Source: Timema cristinae
Taxonomy: Eukaryota > Arthropoda > Insecta > Phasmatodea > Timematidae
Direction of reading: 5' to 3'
Length of the DNA: 64,000 bases
Assembly (NCBI GenBank): GCA_039000515.1
Contig: JBCFYV010000100.1
Span: 23,633,769-23,697,768 of the forward strand
The notes beneath the pieces were generated by a model. It ran no database searches and was not told where the DNA came from. It worked only from the letters and a program-made list of their open reading frames with translations. This document shows, in pieces, positions 11,346 to 22,930 of this stretch. Both the position numbers and the translations under genes were made by a program. Positions within the stretch are counted from its first letter, which is position 1; the number at the start of each line of letters is the position of its first letter.

Positions 11346-12289
11346 GTCTAAGTCAATATATGTTAATGTGTTGAATAACACGCTCTGGTAGCTTTGTCAG
11401 TTCGAAGTACTTTAGTATTAATTTTAACCGAAATTGGGTGGGGTGCGAGTGATTCTGAAGTCTCTATAAGCGAGGTCCTCGGTGTAATAACCCATATCTT
11501 GTGTTAAGATACTTAAAAACTAAAACGAACTTAGTTACCAGAATTGTGGCTACTAGCTATATACATTTTCTTGTATACAATGTATGGAAGCTATTATGGT
11601 TGTGTTTTTTTCAAATGAGAATATAAGTGGCACTTTTAATATGTGTGTATTTTGAATATAAAGTCTTAAACCAAATCTTAAAAAGGAGCCTATGTATCCG
11701 ACTCATCTTCTGTGTCTTATGTTTTAGTTATAAAGTAAATAATTTAGGTTTGTATTGAAATTATTAGGGGTCATGGGTGCACCACTGGTTCTAAGTAAAC
11801 TCTTAGTGAGAGGTCATTTTATCATAGATATAATTAATTTAAAAAATATGATAGTTATTTCAATGGTTTTTATGAATTTATAATACCCCTTTTTCTCGTA
11901 AAGAGAAAAAATCAAAATTCTATCTATTATCTTTTATTTTTTTAAAGGGTACTAAACTTTTAGTTCAACACCCTTTAAAAAAGGTTTAGCTTATATATAT
12001 AATGTTAATAATGAATATTTTTTGAGCCAGTGTGTTAAAGGAATCTCTCATTTTAAATTATTAAGTCAATATAGTAAGTATCGTATTTATCTTAAAAATG
12101 TTAGTTCAAGTTTAAATGTAATTATAATTATACAAAAATGTACATTTGTTATATTTGAATATGATGTATTTTCACTGTCAAAAATATGTTTTTCAAGTAA
12201 ATAGAGTAAGCTCCAGTAGTGTTGTTTTTTCATTGTATCTTCACGCCAGTCAATGCTTTCCACATTTAATAGCAATTAGAAGATAGGTA
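11346..12289. other. Non-coding, nothing recognised
   Basis: Very AT-rich. Open frames near 12020-12275 on both strands are low-complexity and look like chance. Confidence 0.4.
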
Positions 12290-12400
12290 TGAGGAAGATA
12301 GAATTATGAGAAGTACCCTCGTTTGCGTGGAAATAGCGGGACACCATTTAGGAAAAATTACCATCAGTACACCGTGTAATTGAGCAGCCGCGATGTGCAC
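12290..12400 (-). mobile_element. SINE family B fragment
   Basis: The minus strand carries the body (TAAATGGTGTCCCGC, CCACGCAAACGAGGGTACTT). Both ends are lost. Confidence 0.5.
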
Positions 12401-12788
12401 ATTTTTGTCCTCGATTCGTTATTTTATAGTAAAAATCTTTCTTTCAAATATGAAGATGAAATACTTATAAAAAAATAGATATCACTAAACTTTATACAAA
12501 AATATACAAATCCATACATTATTTAATCTATATAAAGCAAAGGATGAAGTAAGACAGAAGTGCCCACCTACAACTCGTGAAACTCAAAACAAATTATGTT
12601 AGTGGGTTTGAAAAAAAAACTAAAGGAAAGTTTCCGGGGAACCATTAATTTTTGTTATGGTTTACTTCAAGGTCGTTTGCTATTATTAGGAATGGAGGGA
12701 GGAAAGGACTGCTGCCTAATCCCACCCTTCAAAGTCTCTTGTAGAGTGCGACGGAGAGGAGAGAAAGAGAAAATTTAGTCTGTTTGCC

Positions 12789-14677
12789 ACGTAACTCAAG
12801 TTGGCCCACCACATTGCTGAATTTTTTTTTTGTCTAATCGTTTGTGCTCTATTTGTGCTCATATGTGCCCGAACATGAACATTTGTGCTGTGAAACTGGC
12901 CAATTTAAAAAATATTTAATGTGGCGGGCCAACTTTAGCTCAAGCTAGCCATCCACATATTGAAAAACACATCATAACAAAATTTATTTGAGTCAATCCA
13001 TTGTGCTCCATTTGTGCTCATATGTGCCCGAAAATGAACATTTGTGCTTTAGAATTAGAAAATCTAGAGAACAATTAATGTGGCGGGCTGACTTGAGTCT
13101 TTCCTATACCATAACCTGTAGAAAAATTGAGTTCAAGCTGGCCCGCCACATTTTTAAATATCAATGTAACAAAATTCTGTTTTCACCATTCGTTTAAGCT
13201 TCGTTTGTGCTCATATGTGCCCAAAAATGAGTATTTTTGCTCTAAAATTAGGCATGCTATATAACATTTAATGTGGTGGAATAGGTTTAGCCTTTCCTAT
13301 ACCATAACATGTAGAAAAATTGAGTTCAAGCTGGCCCGCCACATTTTTAAATATCAATGTAACAAAATTCTGTTTTCACCATTCGTTTTTATTTAGTTTG
13401 TGCTCATATGTGCCTGAAAATGAACGTTAGTGCTGTGAACCTAGGCCTTTTATATAACATTTATTGAAGGTAATCCAGCTAGAGCTCAAGATAGACCGTC
13501 ACATATTGAAAACAAAACATAACAACATTCTGTTTTCGCCATTATTTTTTGCTTTGTTTGTGCTCAGATGTGTCCGAAAATAAACATTTGTGGTCTAAAA
13601 TTAGGGATGCTATATAACATTTAATGTGGCGGGCTAAGTTGAGCCTTTCCTATATCATAACCTTAGAAAAATAGAGTACAAATTGGCTCGCCACATTTTG
13701 AGATATAAATGTAACAAAATTCTGTTTTCACCATTCGTTTTTATTTCGTTTGTGCTCATATGTGCCCGAACATGAACTATAGTGCTGTGAAACTAGGCTT
13801 TTTAGATAACATTTAATGAAGGCGATCCAACTAGAGCTCAAGCTAGCCCACCACATTAACTGTTTTCTAGATTTTCTAATTTTAGAGCACAAATACTCAT
13901 TTTCGGGCACATATGAGCATAAACAAAGGACAAAATAATGGCGAAAACCGAATTTTGTTATGTTTTGTTTTCAATATGTGGCGGGCTAGCATGAACTGTA
14001 GTTGGATCGCCGTCATTAAATGTTATCTAAAAGCCTAGTTTCACAGCACTATAGTTCATGTTCGGGCACATATGAGCACAAACGAAATAAAAACGAATGT
14101 TGAAAAGATAATTTTGTTATATTGATATTGAAAAATGTGACGGGCCAGATTGAACTCAATCTATCTACAGGTTATGGTATAACCCGCCACATTAATTGTT
14201 CTCTATATTTTCTAATTTTAGAGCAAAATTGTTTATTTTTGGGCACATATGAGCACAAATAAAGCACAAACGAGTGGCGGGAACAGAATTTTGATACTTT
14301 GATTTTTTTTTAATGTGGCAGGCCAGCTTGAACACAAATTTTCTACATGTTATGATATAGGGAAGGCTCAACCTAGCCCGCCACATTCAATGTTATATAG
14401 CATGCCTAATTTTAGAGAAATATTCATTTTCGGGCACATATGAGCACAAACGAAGCTTAAACGAATGGTGAAAACAGAATTTTGTTATGTTTTGTTTTCA
14501 ATATGTCGCGTGCTAGCTTGAGCTCTAGTGGGATTACCTTCATTAAATGTTATCTTAAGGGCCTAGATTCACAGCACTAACGTTCATGTTCGGGCACATA
14601 TGAGCACAAATAGAGCACAAACGATTAGGCAAAAAGTTTTTTTTTTCAGCAATGTGGCGGGCCAACTTGAGTCACGT
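12789..14677. mobile_element. Foldback (long inverted repeat) DNA transposon with 9 bp target duplication
   Basis: The left end starts ACGTAACTCAAGTTGGCCC and the right end, reverse complemented, starts ACGTGACTCAAGTTGGCCC. Exact direct copies of CTGTTTGCC flank it (12780-12788 and 14678-14686). Each arm is a tandem array of ~165-200 bp units marked by GTGCTCATATGTGCCCGAA: about six in the left arm, and about five in reverse orientation in the right arm. The switch point is near 13860-13875. No transposase frame is present. Long arms made of subrepeats plus a 9 bp duplication fit foldback elements, often placed with the Mutator-like superfamily; that placement is inferred. Confidence 0.85.
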
Positions 14678-14689
14678 CTGTTTGCCTAT

Positions 14690-15253
14690 AGGCTATAATA
14701 GTGTCACTTTTTGGTGTTGGAGAACACAAGCGATCCTAGCGGCAAGATATTTTTTACTAACCAAAGCTCGTCAGATTTATCCCTCTGGCCTCTGCTGCAG
14801 CCATTGGCTTTTCGGAGGTCCACTTGCTTACATCGTACGTTTTTCTTGCCCTGGGAAGTTATCATCCTGTAAACGCTTCCACATTTTGTATTTTTACGTT
14901 TTATGAAGACTTAAAAAAGACCAACGACAATTCCATAAAATCTTTTGTATTTTTTGCACAACGGGTTTTATTGCTCTTATATATATTAGAGTATTTGTTA
15001 TATATATAATAGAGTGTTAGTTGAAATAAATCTTGAGAATGCTTTGCTAATTACTAGGAGGGAAATTAGTATATAGTTTTTAAACAAGGGACTTATTGTG
15101 TTAACATAGCCCATGTTGTTAATAATATCACCGTAATAAAAATAGTTATACTGTTTGAAAAAAATAACTGTACTAATTTTATATAATAATAGTTATAATA
15201 ATTCTAACAATAATAATAGAGTTAAGGATCTAGTCAAAACCATAATTTAAGTT
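14690..15253. other. Non-coding flank of the foldback element
   Basis: It holds a GC-richer patch (14690-14880) with short frames but no recognised domain, then AT-rich DNA. Confidence 0.4.
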
Positions 15254-15279
15254 TATATATATATATATATATATATATG
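15254..15279. repeat. (TA)n microsatellite
   Basis: A perfect TA dinucleotide run. Confidence 0.9.
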
Positions 15280-15791
15280 ACCATTGTAATATTTACTGGT
15301 GAAATTTATTTAATACGTCACTATTATATATATTAATTATTAATACAATAGATAAAAAAAATGTTCATATATATCTCAGTAACTCTAAACGAAAATCGGG
15401 CGTCACTTCAGACTAATCTAAAGTGGGTGGGTTGAATATTGGTTTCCATTTTCATTTTGCCTTTCGGAATAAGTTGTCAAAAGTCCCCATAATTTGAATG
15501 TACGCATATAATTTTACCGCGCGTAAACGATACTGAGAATGGGATTTTCTTATTGTTTTTCGTTAACTTTATGACCGTGAGATATATTAACAAGGAAATA
15601 ATATCGGAAATCTATATATAAAAAAGGTGATAAAGTGTTTTGTGAACTACTGATCTAGTTGTATGTAGGATATTGTCAATGTTTTTAGAAATATTGTAAC
15701 TACCTTGCATCAGTTGTGCTATCTATATTCAGATGAAACAACTAACAGTACCTTTTACTTTCCGAAGATAACCGAAGGTTTTAAATTTACA

Positions 15792-15902
15792 TTTTAGGCC
15801 AAATGCCTTTAGGCCAACTGCCTTTTAGGCCAAATGCCTTTAGGCCAAACGCCTTTAGGCCAAACGCCTTTTAGGCCAAACGCCTTTTAGGCCAACTGCC
15901 GC
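15792..15902. repeat. Minisatellite, about 16 bp unit (TTTAGGCCAAACGCCT)
   Basis: Seven units alternate AAATGCC, AACTGCC and AAACGCC after TTTAGGCC. Each unit carries a GGC/GCC inverted pair, so the array can fold into short hairpins. Confidence 0.9.
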
Positions 15903-15904
15903 GT

Positions 15905-15990
15905 CCCCGATAGAGCCAGTTCTATCTTTCAAGCGTCGCTCGCGCGCTCCAGTCTAGCCACCTCTCATTACAACCAATGTGTTCTATTTT
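15905..15990 (+). repeat. Repeat family D (half copy)
   Basis: The block TTCAAGCGTCGCTCGCGCGC, then CTCATTACAACCAATGTGTT, matches 58515-58590. That other copy is flanked by an inverted partner that is missing here. Confidence 0.55.
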
Positions 15991-16766
15991 ATATTTTAGT
16001 CGCTCGCCCAGTTTGGCTGTACCCTTACATACATACACTCTTTCACAAGTCTCAGGAATCGGGCACTATCTGGCAGGATGAAACATACTTTCACAACAAT
16101 TGCATGCGCCATGATATAATTAAATCTGTACCAAGTTGGCAAACGTTGGAGTTCGCACAAAGCTGTCATCCCCGAGCTATGAAGTGATACCGCTCGGAAA
16201 CAGGATAGGGACACAGTCACAAACATAGAAACTTGATCTTTAAAATGTGTGTGTGTGTGTCTGTCCAACACACACGCCATTAACTTCACTATAACTCAAT
16301 TTTCTTACAAATGGGACCTATGACTTAATTTTCATAAAGGCCATTGTTTGAAACTCGAAGCTAATGTTGCCACAGTGGTGGAGGGAAAAAAAATCCAACG
16401 GTATTTAGATTCTTAGTCAGTTTGAATAAAAATACCAAAGAGGAATTACACAGTAATCGATAAGACGGTATTATTCAAATCTTTGGATAATTTTTAGATA
16501 AACTTTCCAATTAATAAATCAAATAAGACGTATTTCGAAAATGTCAAATTTTGGGGACTTTCAATGACTGTTGGGCGTCTACAGTGTGCTTCCTATAAAA
16601 TCAGGATTTAGATCTGTTTTCACGTATTCATTCAACTGTAGCTGTCATTTTTGATTATCACTTCCTTTAAAATAAAAAAAGTAATCAATGTTGTCATAAA
16701 AATATGTGTTTGTATTTTCTAAGAGGTTTTTCAAATACCCATTATTTAAAAAAAATCAAGGTTTAA
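15991..16766. other. Non-coding, nothing recognised
   Basis: A 97-codon minus-strand frame at 15996-16289 includes a GT/CA run and shows no domain. It is judged to be chance. Confidence 0.4.
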
Positions 16767-17523
16767 CCTTCAAGGACTCTAAAAAATAACACGAGGACTG
16801 TCACCATTGCATTTTTGCAACATCCAATGTTCTAAATTATAATAAAAAACACATACTTTAAAACATAATATTTTTTTGAAGCAATATTATTAAATTAATA
16901 TTTTAATAGTATTGTATTTTTTAAATTTCATTAAAAAAGTTATAGTTATGTTTAATTGTTAGAAAAACGGCTTAATATTAAGAAGAAGAAAAATGTTCAA
17001 ATGGTAATTATAAATACAAAACTACAATACCTAAAACCTTTGAAATAATTGTAACCTAATCTATAAAATAACTAACAATTGTAAAATATAAATTTCAATT
17101 AGGACGTATTTTGAACAGAAAAACAAAATTATTTCTAAAAGCTATTAACATTTTTGTTGAAATAAAAAGTTTTCTTCCTTAATTTCCTTTAATTCTTATT
17201 TTTGTGTATAGTAGCAACCGCACGCGAATAACAACTACTGTACGTGACGGAATCTTCAGACACGTAATATAACTTGCAATGTAAACATACGGTGGCAATG
17301 AGCAAGACGTATAACATCACGACTGACACCGTTGCTTATTCACAACATCCCGTCATGGTGCCAGTTAAAATACCCATATCTCAGAAAATAAACATTTTTT
17401 TTAAATGTTTGATGAAATCACACTGCATAGCAGGAACTAATTGAGGAATACTTGGAGGGGATCCGACCTAATTTAAAAACAAAAAAGTTTGTGTGAAAAT
17501 TCAACACCGCCAGTCACAGAGGG
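16767..17523. mobile_element. Possible piggyBac-like non-autonomous element
   Basis: The segment is bounded by TTAA on both sides (16763-16766 and 17524-17527). Its ends resemble each other as inverted repeats: CCTTCAAGGACTC on the left and CCCTCTGTGACTGG from the right. TTAA targets and CCYT ends are typical of piggyBac-type elements. The terminal match is imperfect and no transposase is present, so the call is tentative. Confidence 0.35.
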
Positions 17524-18077
17524 TTAATCTAAGGTCTAGGAATTAGGGGAACAGCTTAAATATTGAGTTTTTTCCCCCCCAAGGCTATTTTTTTCTTGCT
17601 CAGTTTTATTACACGTCCAGTATATATTCATTTAACTACACTGGTGAGGAAGTTATAATCTAAAGAAAGTGTTTCAGCATTCGCCCGAAGGAAAAGTAGG
17701 TAACAAAAAAAAAAGGGAGGGAGGAACCCTCCTTCAACCAGCTGAGTGTCGATTAATCATAAATCCAATCTATTACGAGCTTGATGTCACAGACCACGTG
17801 ACCATTGTTACTGTTGTGCTACGGTTAAGTGAAAACTTGCAACCATGATGGATAAGGCCAAGAGAGAACATTTTAAACAAATTAATAATTAGCTCTCACG
17901 TTAATTCCAAAAATAGAACATTGTGAAAAAAGGTTTGATCAAATGTACAACTTATTTTTTTAAATGTTATGTTCAAAATGAATATTTGTGAATCATTTTA
18001 CATTCCAATTTTATAGTTAAAGCTTTTTTTTTTTAGAAAGTATCTGCTGTCAACATTGTTAACATTTTACAAACCTC

Positions 18078-18318
18078 CTTCGTTGGCCACATGGTCTAAG
18101 GCGTCACTCTCGTGTTGGACTAGATTGCCGATGACAGGGATATCAAGGTTTGAATCCCGTTCGGGTGTACTGAGTGGTTTTTCACAATTTTTTTTTAATT
18201 CTCCTTCCACGCAAATGCGCTCACACTTACTCTAAATTCAACCATCCCAATCCCTAATTCACTAGTGTAATTAGTACACATGTGTATAACCTTAACAGGT
18301 ATTAACCGCAATGCCAAA
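18078..18318 (+). mobile_element. SINE family B, near full length
   Basis: The head GTTGGCCACATGGTCTAAGG, the segment CACTCTCGTGTTGGACTAGA, the B box GGTTTGAATCCC, the body CACGCAAATGCG and a mutated tail (CTTAACAGGTATTAA) are all recognisable. Confidence 0.8.
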
Positions 18319-18692
18319 AAAAACCCGTCTTACCGTAATTTTAGTGTTATTTTATAGGTATTTATAATATCTATCAAATGGACAGATAAAGCTCCTCCTA
18401 TTAAAACTGAACTATACCTACCCATAATGCAAAGGGTGACCCAATGACTGGTTTCATCGTGGCTGTAACAGTTCCCTATCTTTCTCAAACAAAAGTAACC
18501 TTGGAATTATTATTATTTTATTATTTTATTTTTTGTAATCTTGAAACAACTTTCACCAAGGCGGGTAGATTTTTCCATTTTAAATAGTTACGGCTGAGAA
18601 TATTTTGATGTTCAGTGAACATCGCTCACAATTGTCATGTACACTCTTCTTATGATGAAATATAGACCATATTAAAATGAGTATGTAATATA

Positions 18693-19292
18693 TTGAAGTT
18701 ATACTTCTTTAGGCGCGTTATGAAAAAATGATGAGAGTGAAATTTTAAGATGCGCGCGCATCACTGTAACACAAAAGTAACAGGTTGAAGTTAAACCGCT
18801 CATTAAGTCTCGAAAAAAAAAAAAGCTACCAACAAAATAGAAATAGAACCTCTGTTAGTCGCGCATGTTGGTACGCTCGTCGCCTCTGATCACTGTTTTC
18901 ATATATATAATATTTATCCACATGTTTCTAGTTTCTACATTCACAACACGTGTTCTAGTTTCATACAAGTGCGAATTATATATCTGCTAATAAATTATAT
19001 TCAGTAGTGATTTAAATTGAATATTTTGATTAATATTATTTACTATTCGTAAATATTAGTGAAAAAAAAATTGTGCTTATAGACTTTTTCAAGTGCTCCA
19101 ATATAATTGAGGTTAACTATTCGTATGTATTATTTATTGATATAAATTAAAATATATTATTTAACATAATACTAAATATTATCATTTTATTGTAATTAAT
19201 TATTTGCATGCAATTAAAAACTATTTTTTAATGATGCCAAAGAAGTATAACTTCTCGCGCGCTTACATAAGTACACACACCCATTTTTTTTA
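18693..19292 (+). mobile_element. Inverted-repeat element E, copy 1 (about 600 bp)
   Basis: It begins TTGAAGTTATACTTCTTTAG and near its end carries GCCAAAGAAGTATAACTTC, the inverted counterpart. A GC patch (GATGCGCGCGCATC) is itself a palindrome. The copy at 53442-54088 is nearly identical over the full length, and homology runs about 45 bp past the right inverted repeat to CCCATTTTTTTTAT. There is no open frame. It behaves like a non-autonomous DNA element, but the superfamily is unresolved because the right inverted repeat is subterminal. Confidence 0.75.
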
Positions 19293-19796
19293 TATTAAAT
19301 GTAGATTCATCTAAATAATTTTATTCGCGTACTCCCTCAAGTAAAACAATTAGCCGATAATATTGTGGCGACAAAAAATAAATTGGAAATTAATTTGCTT
19401 ATGTTTACAAATTGATTAGCAGGTATTTACTTCAAACTTATATTTTAAAGGGGGTGATAAAATTACTGGCGGCACTGGTGTAGAAACTGGCATAAAATAA
19501 AATATATATTTAAAAAATATAAATATTTTTTACTGTGTTTGATTCGATAAACAATGTTTAACATTTGTCACACATTCTAAAATACTGAATGTATGTAATA
19601 TTTTCCAGTTTCTTGGCAGTATGCAAATAAATAAATGTATCGGTTTGGTAGAAAGAAGTTGTTTGATTACGTTCTGCGGCTTTATTTTAGTTCTTGCATT
19701 GTGTGTACTTTAATGTTGTTGTTTGCATATGGTAAAACTGGCTTGGTTGGTATTTGATTTTACTTGATTTACTTGATCATCAGGCAACACACAAAA

Positions 19797-20050
19797 AATA
19801 TTATTATCATCACCGCGTCTTACTACCCGTTCGGGTTACACGCACTTACGCTAATGTGTAATGGTAGGGTGATTGTGAGATGAAATGGAGGACCTACAGT
19901 TTAATGTAGGATACGAACCACGGCGGAGGCCTGGCATTCCCCACATTCACAAGATGTGATTAATACACGTCAGAGGTGAAGGAAGGGTTTGGTAATCAGA
20001 TAAATCTGTGTCGGGACCGAGGATTGAACTCCGGACGCCAGCACATGAAG
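19797..20050 (-). mobile_element. SINE family A, missing the extreme 5' end
   Basis: On the minus strand, the B-box region GGAGTTCAATCCTCGGTCCC is followed by TTTATCTGATTACCAAACCC, the mid block and the tail, with a TAA-rich end at 19797-19812. The head stops after the B box. Confidence 0.8.
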
Positions 20051-20199
20051 TCTATGACGTTTCTCGTAAACTTCATAGCCAATCACAGTAGTTTTTTTTT
20101 CAGAATTCGTTATAAAAACCTTAAAAGACACGAAGATATTATTAAAATCTCCATATTCCAATTGGTTTGCTTTCACGCGTCCCAGTTGTTGGATATCTG

Positions 20200-20410
20200 G
20201 CATGAGCATAGCGACACTAGACGAGAAACTTTTAAATGAAGATAAACGTTGTCATTAAATTCCAGGACACCGTTGAGCGATATTCAAGATCTGTTGATAT
20301 TACCACGAGAAGAAAATTAAATTACGTTTTTGTACTGGTACAATATTTTATTTATTTTGACCAAAAAAGTTTTGCAATTAAAATGGCAAAAACACTGCCC
20401 TTAACTCGCA
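20200..20410. repeat. Repeat family F, rearranged copy
   Basis: The right part (GATATTCAAGATCTGTTGAT to GGCAAAAACACTGCCC) matches 32570-32700 and 33175-33310 in the same orientation. The left part (AGCGACACTAGACGAGAAAC to TTAAATTCCAGGACACC) matches the same family inverted. Confidence 0.5.
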
Positions 20411-20419
20411 TTACACGTA

Positions 20420-20935
20420 TCGGTGTGGTCATGCGGTCTAAGGGCGCGTGCATGCCGAGGAGTGCGCACATGGCTCATCACTCCTATCTTCACACATCAC
20501 TCATCACTCCTATTTCCACACAGCTCATCATTCCTATCTTCACACATCACTCATCACTCCTATCTTCACACATCACTCATCAATCCTATTTCCACACAGC
20601 TCATCATTCCTATCTTCACACATCACTCATCCCTCCTATCTCCACACAGCTCATCACTCCTATCTTCACACATCACTCATCACTTCTATCTTCACACATC
20701 ACTCATCACTCCTATCTTCACACATCACTCATCACTCCTATCTCCACACAGCTCATCACTCTTATCTCCACACATCACTCCTATCTCCACACATCACTCA
20801 TCGCTCCTATCTCCACTCATCACTCCTATCTCCACACATAGCGCGTCACTCTCGTGTTTTACTAGAGTGCCGGTAACGGTGAGATCAGGGTTAAAATCCT
20901 GGCAGGGTGTACTGAGGGTGGCTTTGACTAATTTT
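20420..20935 (+). mobile_element. SINE family B split by a minisatellite
   Basis: The head GGTCATGCGGTCTAAGGGCG is followed by the minisatellite. The SINE then resumes at CGTCACTCTCGTGTTTTACT and continues through a weak B box (GGGTTAAAATCCTGG) and GGGTGTACTGAGGGTGG. The 3' tail is absent. Confidence 0.75.
20471..20840. repeat. Minisatellite, 24-26 bp units, about 14 copies
   Basis: Units alternate between a 26 bp form (TCACTCCTATCTTCACACAT plus CACTCA) and a 24 bp form with CCACACAGCTC. Because the unit lacks stops in three frames, long open frames of 142-201 codons overlap it (20236-20956, + strand). They are artefacts of the array, not genes. Confidence 0.92.
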
Positions 20936-21299
20936 TTTAAACTAGTCATGCCTTAGTTTTATCTTTGTAGAAACTCGGGCTTTTTGATCAACGCCAAAAT
21001 CCATCGTTTGCTATTTCGACCTTGATCTTAAAAATCATATGACCTCGAACAACAAAGTGTAAGTAACCCTTATTTCCGTCATATCATATTCGGAAAAGAC
21101 AGAAGTCTGATGTCCTTTCCTTAAAATTCGCCTCGTCGTATGTCTTTAAATTTAGAGAGAGTTGCGTATAGCTCAAAAAGGAGTATAGTGCGCAGCACGG
21201 AAGTAAAAGAAAAAAGTTATTCTTATTTGTACAAGCTTTTTGATCTTTTTAATTTCTTTAAATCACCATGAATCATCGACTGTCCGGGTTATCTTAATA

Positions 21300-21432
21300 T
21301 TCACACAAATGTGATAGGGATTTTAAAAAAAACCATAGTACACCCACCCGGGATTCAAATCCCGACCTTCCCATCATCGACAAAAGGACTATATGAGACT
21401 GACACCTTTGTCCGCTAGTCCACCACGGCAGG
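21300..21432 (-). mobile_element. SINE family B, 5' part
   Basis: Minus strand. The head GTGGTGGACTAGCGGACAAA, the B box GGGATTTGAATCCCGGG and TGGGTGTACTATGG are present. Confidence 0.65.
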
Positions 21433-21999
21433 TGTAAACAAACCGTTATAAATTGTCCCTCGAGGTATTTGTGGCGTATTACAGCGACACCAGCGCGTGA
21501 ACCTGAGCAGTGTTGTGATTGGTGGAGACTCTTGATCTTTTCCGTACTTTCTCTGTTGCTGTTGGACTAGGCCACCAGAGAGTCATCGACCTCTTCCTGT
21601 TGTTGATTCGGTTGCGTTCCGTCTCGCCAGCTCTGCTGCACACTTTGCTAACTTGCACTTCCTGGAAGCATAGCCTACATTCTTTTATTCATTTAGAATA
21701 GCAGAAGAAGAGAAGACAAGTACAAACTAAGACATTGACAAACGTGCGCATACCTTATACTCCGGAAGGGTGTTCAGTGACCTGTAAAACAGGAAATTTG
21801 ATAAAAATTTATGGAATTTTCACATTTTCATTAAAAAAAAATACAAAACTTTTATTTACAATAGTAAAAATAACATATTTCTTCCAATTAATACACACCT
21901 CGAATATATTCTAACACAGCTGTCCCAGTTGATCACGCTAATCTCAATTTTCAAGGTCAACATAAATGATGTACTTTCACGCTTATACCGTGTCTCTTT
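21433..21999. other. Non-coding, GC-richer patch at 21440-21680
   Basis: A 60-codon + frame (21519-21701) lies here, with no recognised domain. Confidence 0.35.
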
Positions 22000-22115
22000 A
22001 GGAAAATACACCCACCAGTTCACCCGACCGAGATTCGAACCTCATTATCCCCATCTTAGGCAGTCAAGCTCAACAAGAAACAAGCGTTAACTAACTACGC
22101 CACCGATGTGGGTAA
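22000..22115 (-). mobile_element. SINE family B fragment
   Basis: Minus strand. GGTTCGAATCTCGGTCGGGT and the head GGCGTAGTTAGTTAACGC are preserved. It is closest to the copy at 8804-9050. Confidence 0.65.
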
Positions 22116-22464
22116 CACAATCATAAGTGATTCTTTTCAAATCGATTTATATAACATTAAACTGAAGTGCATTTGTAATAATATAATCTAAAACTAATAA
22201 AAACTTAGAACAAATTTTATTCTTGAATTTCATAAACACAAAACTTTGAGAAACGAACATTCAACATCGATGTTTTATAAGTATCTATGTTCTCGGTGTC
22301 CATCCCTTTTATATTCTTAACTTTACTGTGATCTGTCTCACAACTCGTCCGGGCTACGCCAAATGGCTTAAGAATGAGTAAGGTAGTCTTGGGAGGAAAT
22401 GTTCTTCCATTTACAGTGGAGAGAGTGGGAAACATTTAGTTTTTTTCCTAATATATTGGTGGTC

Positions 22465-22562
22465 GCGGACTAAACGTCAAGCTTGTCTGGTATGGTTTGC
22501 CGTTGACGAGTAGTCTGGGATTTGAGTCCCAGACGGTTGTACTGAAGCTGTTTTTTCGATAA
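22465..22562 (+). mobile_element. SINE-like tRNA head (family B variant)
   Basis: GGTCGCGGACTAAACGTCAA, then GGGATTTGAGTCCCAGAC and GGTTGTACTGAAGC. The body is cut short by the next copy. Confidence 0.5.
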
Positions 22563-22577
22563 AATAATTCCCCTCTT

Positions 22578-22808
22578 GACCACTTCTGTGGCGCTAATCT
22601 CACAGTAAACTAGACTGCCTATGATGAGGAGATCGAGGTTCGAATCTGGGTCGGGTGTACTTAGGGTGTTTTTCCACTCTTCCTCCGCGCAAATATGGGT
22701 ACATTTAATCTAAATATAACGTTTCTTAAGACCTGAAACTAGTAGCGTAATTAGTACATACGTGTATAGTAACCAAAATTGGTATTAAGACGCGGTACTA
22801 AAAAAAAA
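22578..22808 (+). mobile_element. SINE family B
   Basis: The head from GACCACTTCTGTGGCGC, the B box GAGGTTCGAATCTGGGTCGG, the body CGCGCAAATATGGGTACAT and a mutated tail (AAAATTGGTATTAAGACGCG) are present. Confidence 0.75.
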
Positions 22809-22809
22809 A

Positions 22810-22930
22810 GCTCTCCCTCTGCACTCTAATGTGGGTACATTTCCTCTTAAATTATTCCTTCCTCATCCCTACACCATTAGAGTAACTAAATAAAGCTAGC
22901 CCGCACGGGTAGTAGGATGTGGTGGAAGAA
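22810..22930 (+). mobile_element. SINE family B, 3' half only
   Basis: CTCTCCCTCTGCACTCTAAT to GCCCGCACGGGTAGTAGGATG. Three family B pieces lie in a row here, in the same orientation. Confidence 0.65.

Noticed and set aside
15996..16289. 97-codon minus-strand open frame
   Set aside because: It includes a GT/CA microsatellite (HTHTH) and has no recognised similarity.
20236..20956. Three overlapping + strand open frames of 142-201 codons rich in HHSYLHTSL-type text
   Set aside because: They are the three translations of a stop-free minisatellite and follow its unit length; there is no protein domain.
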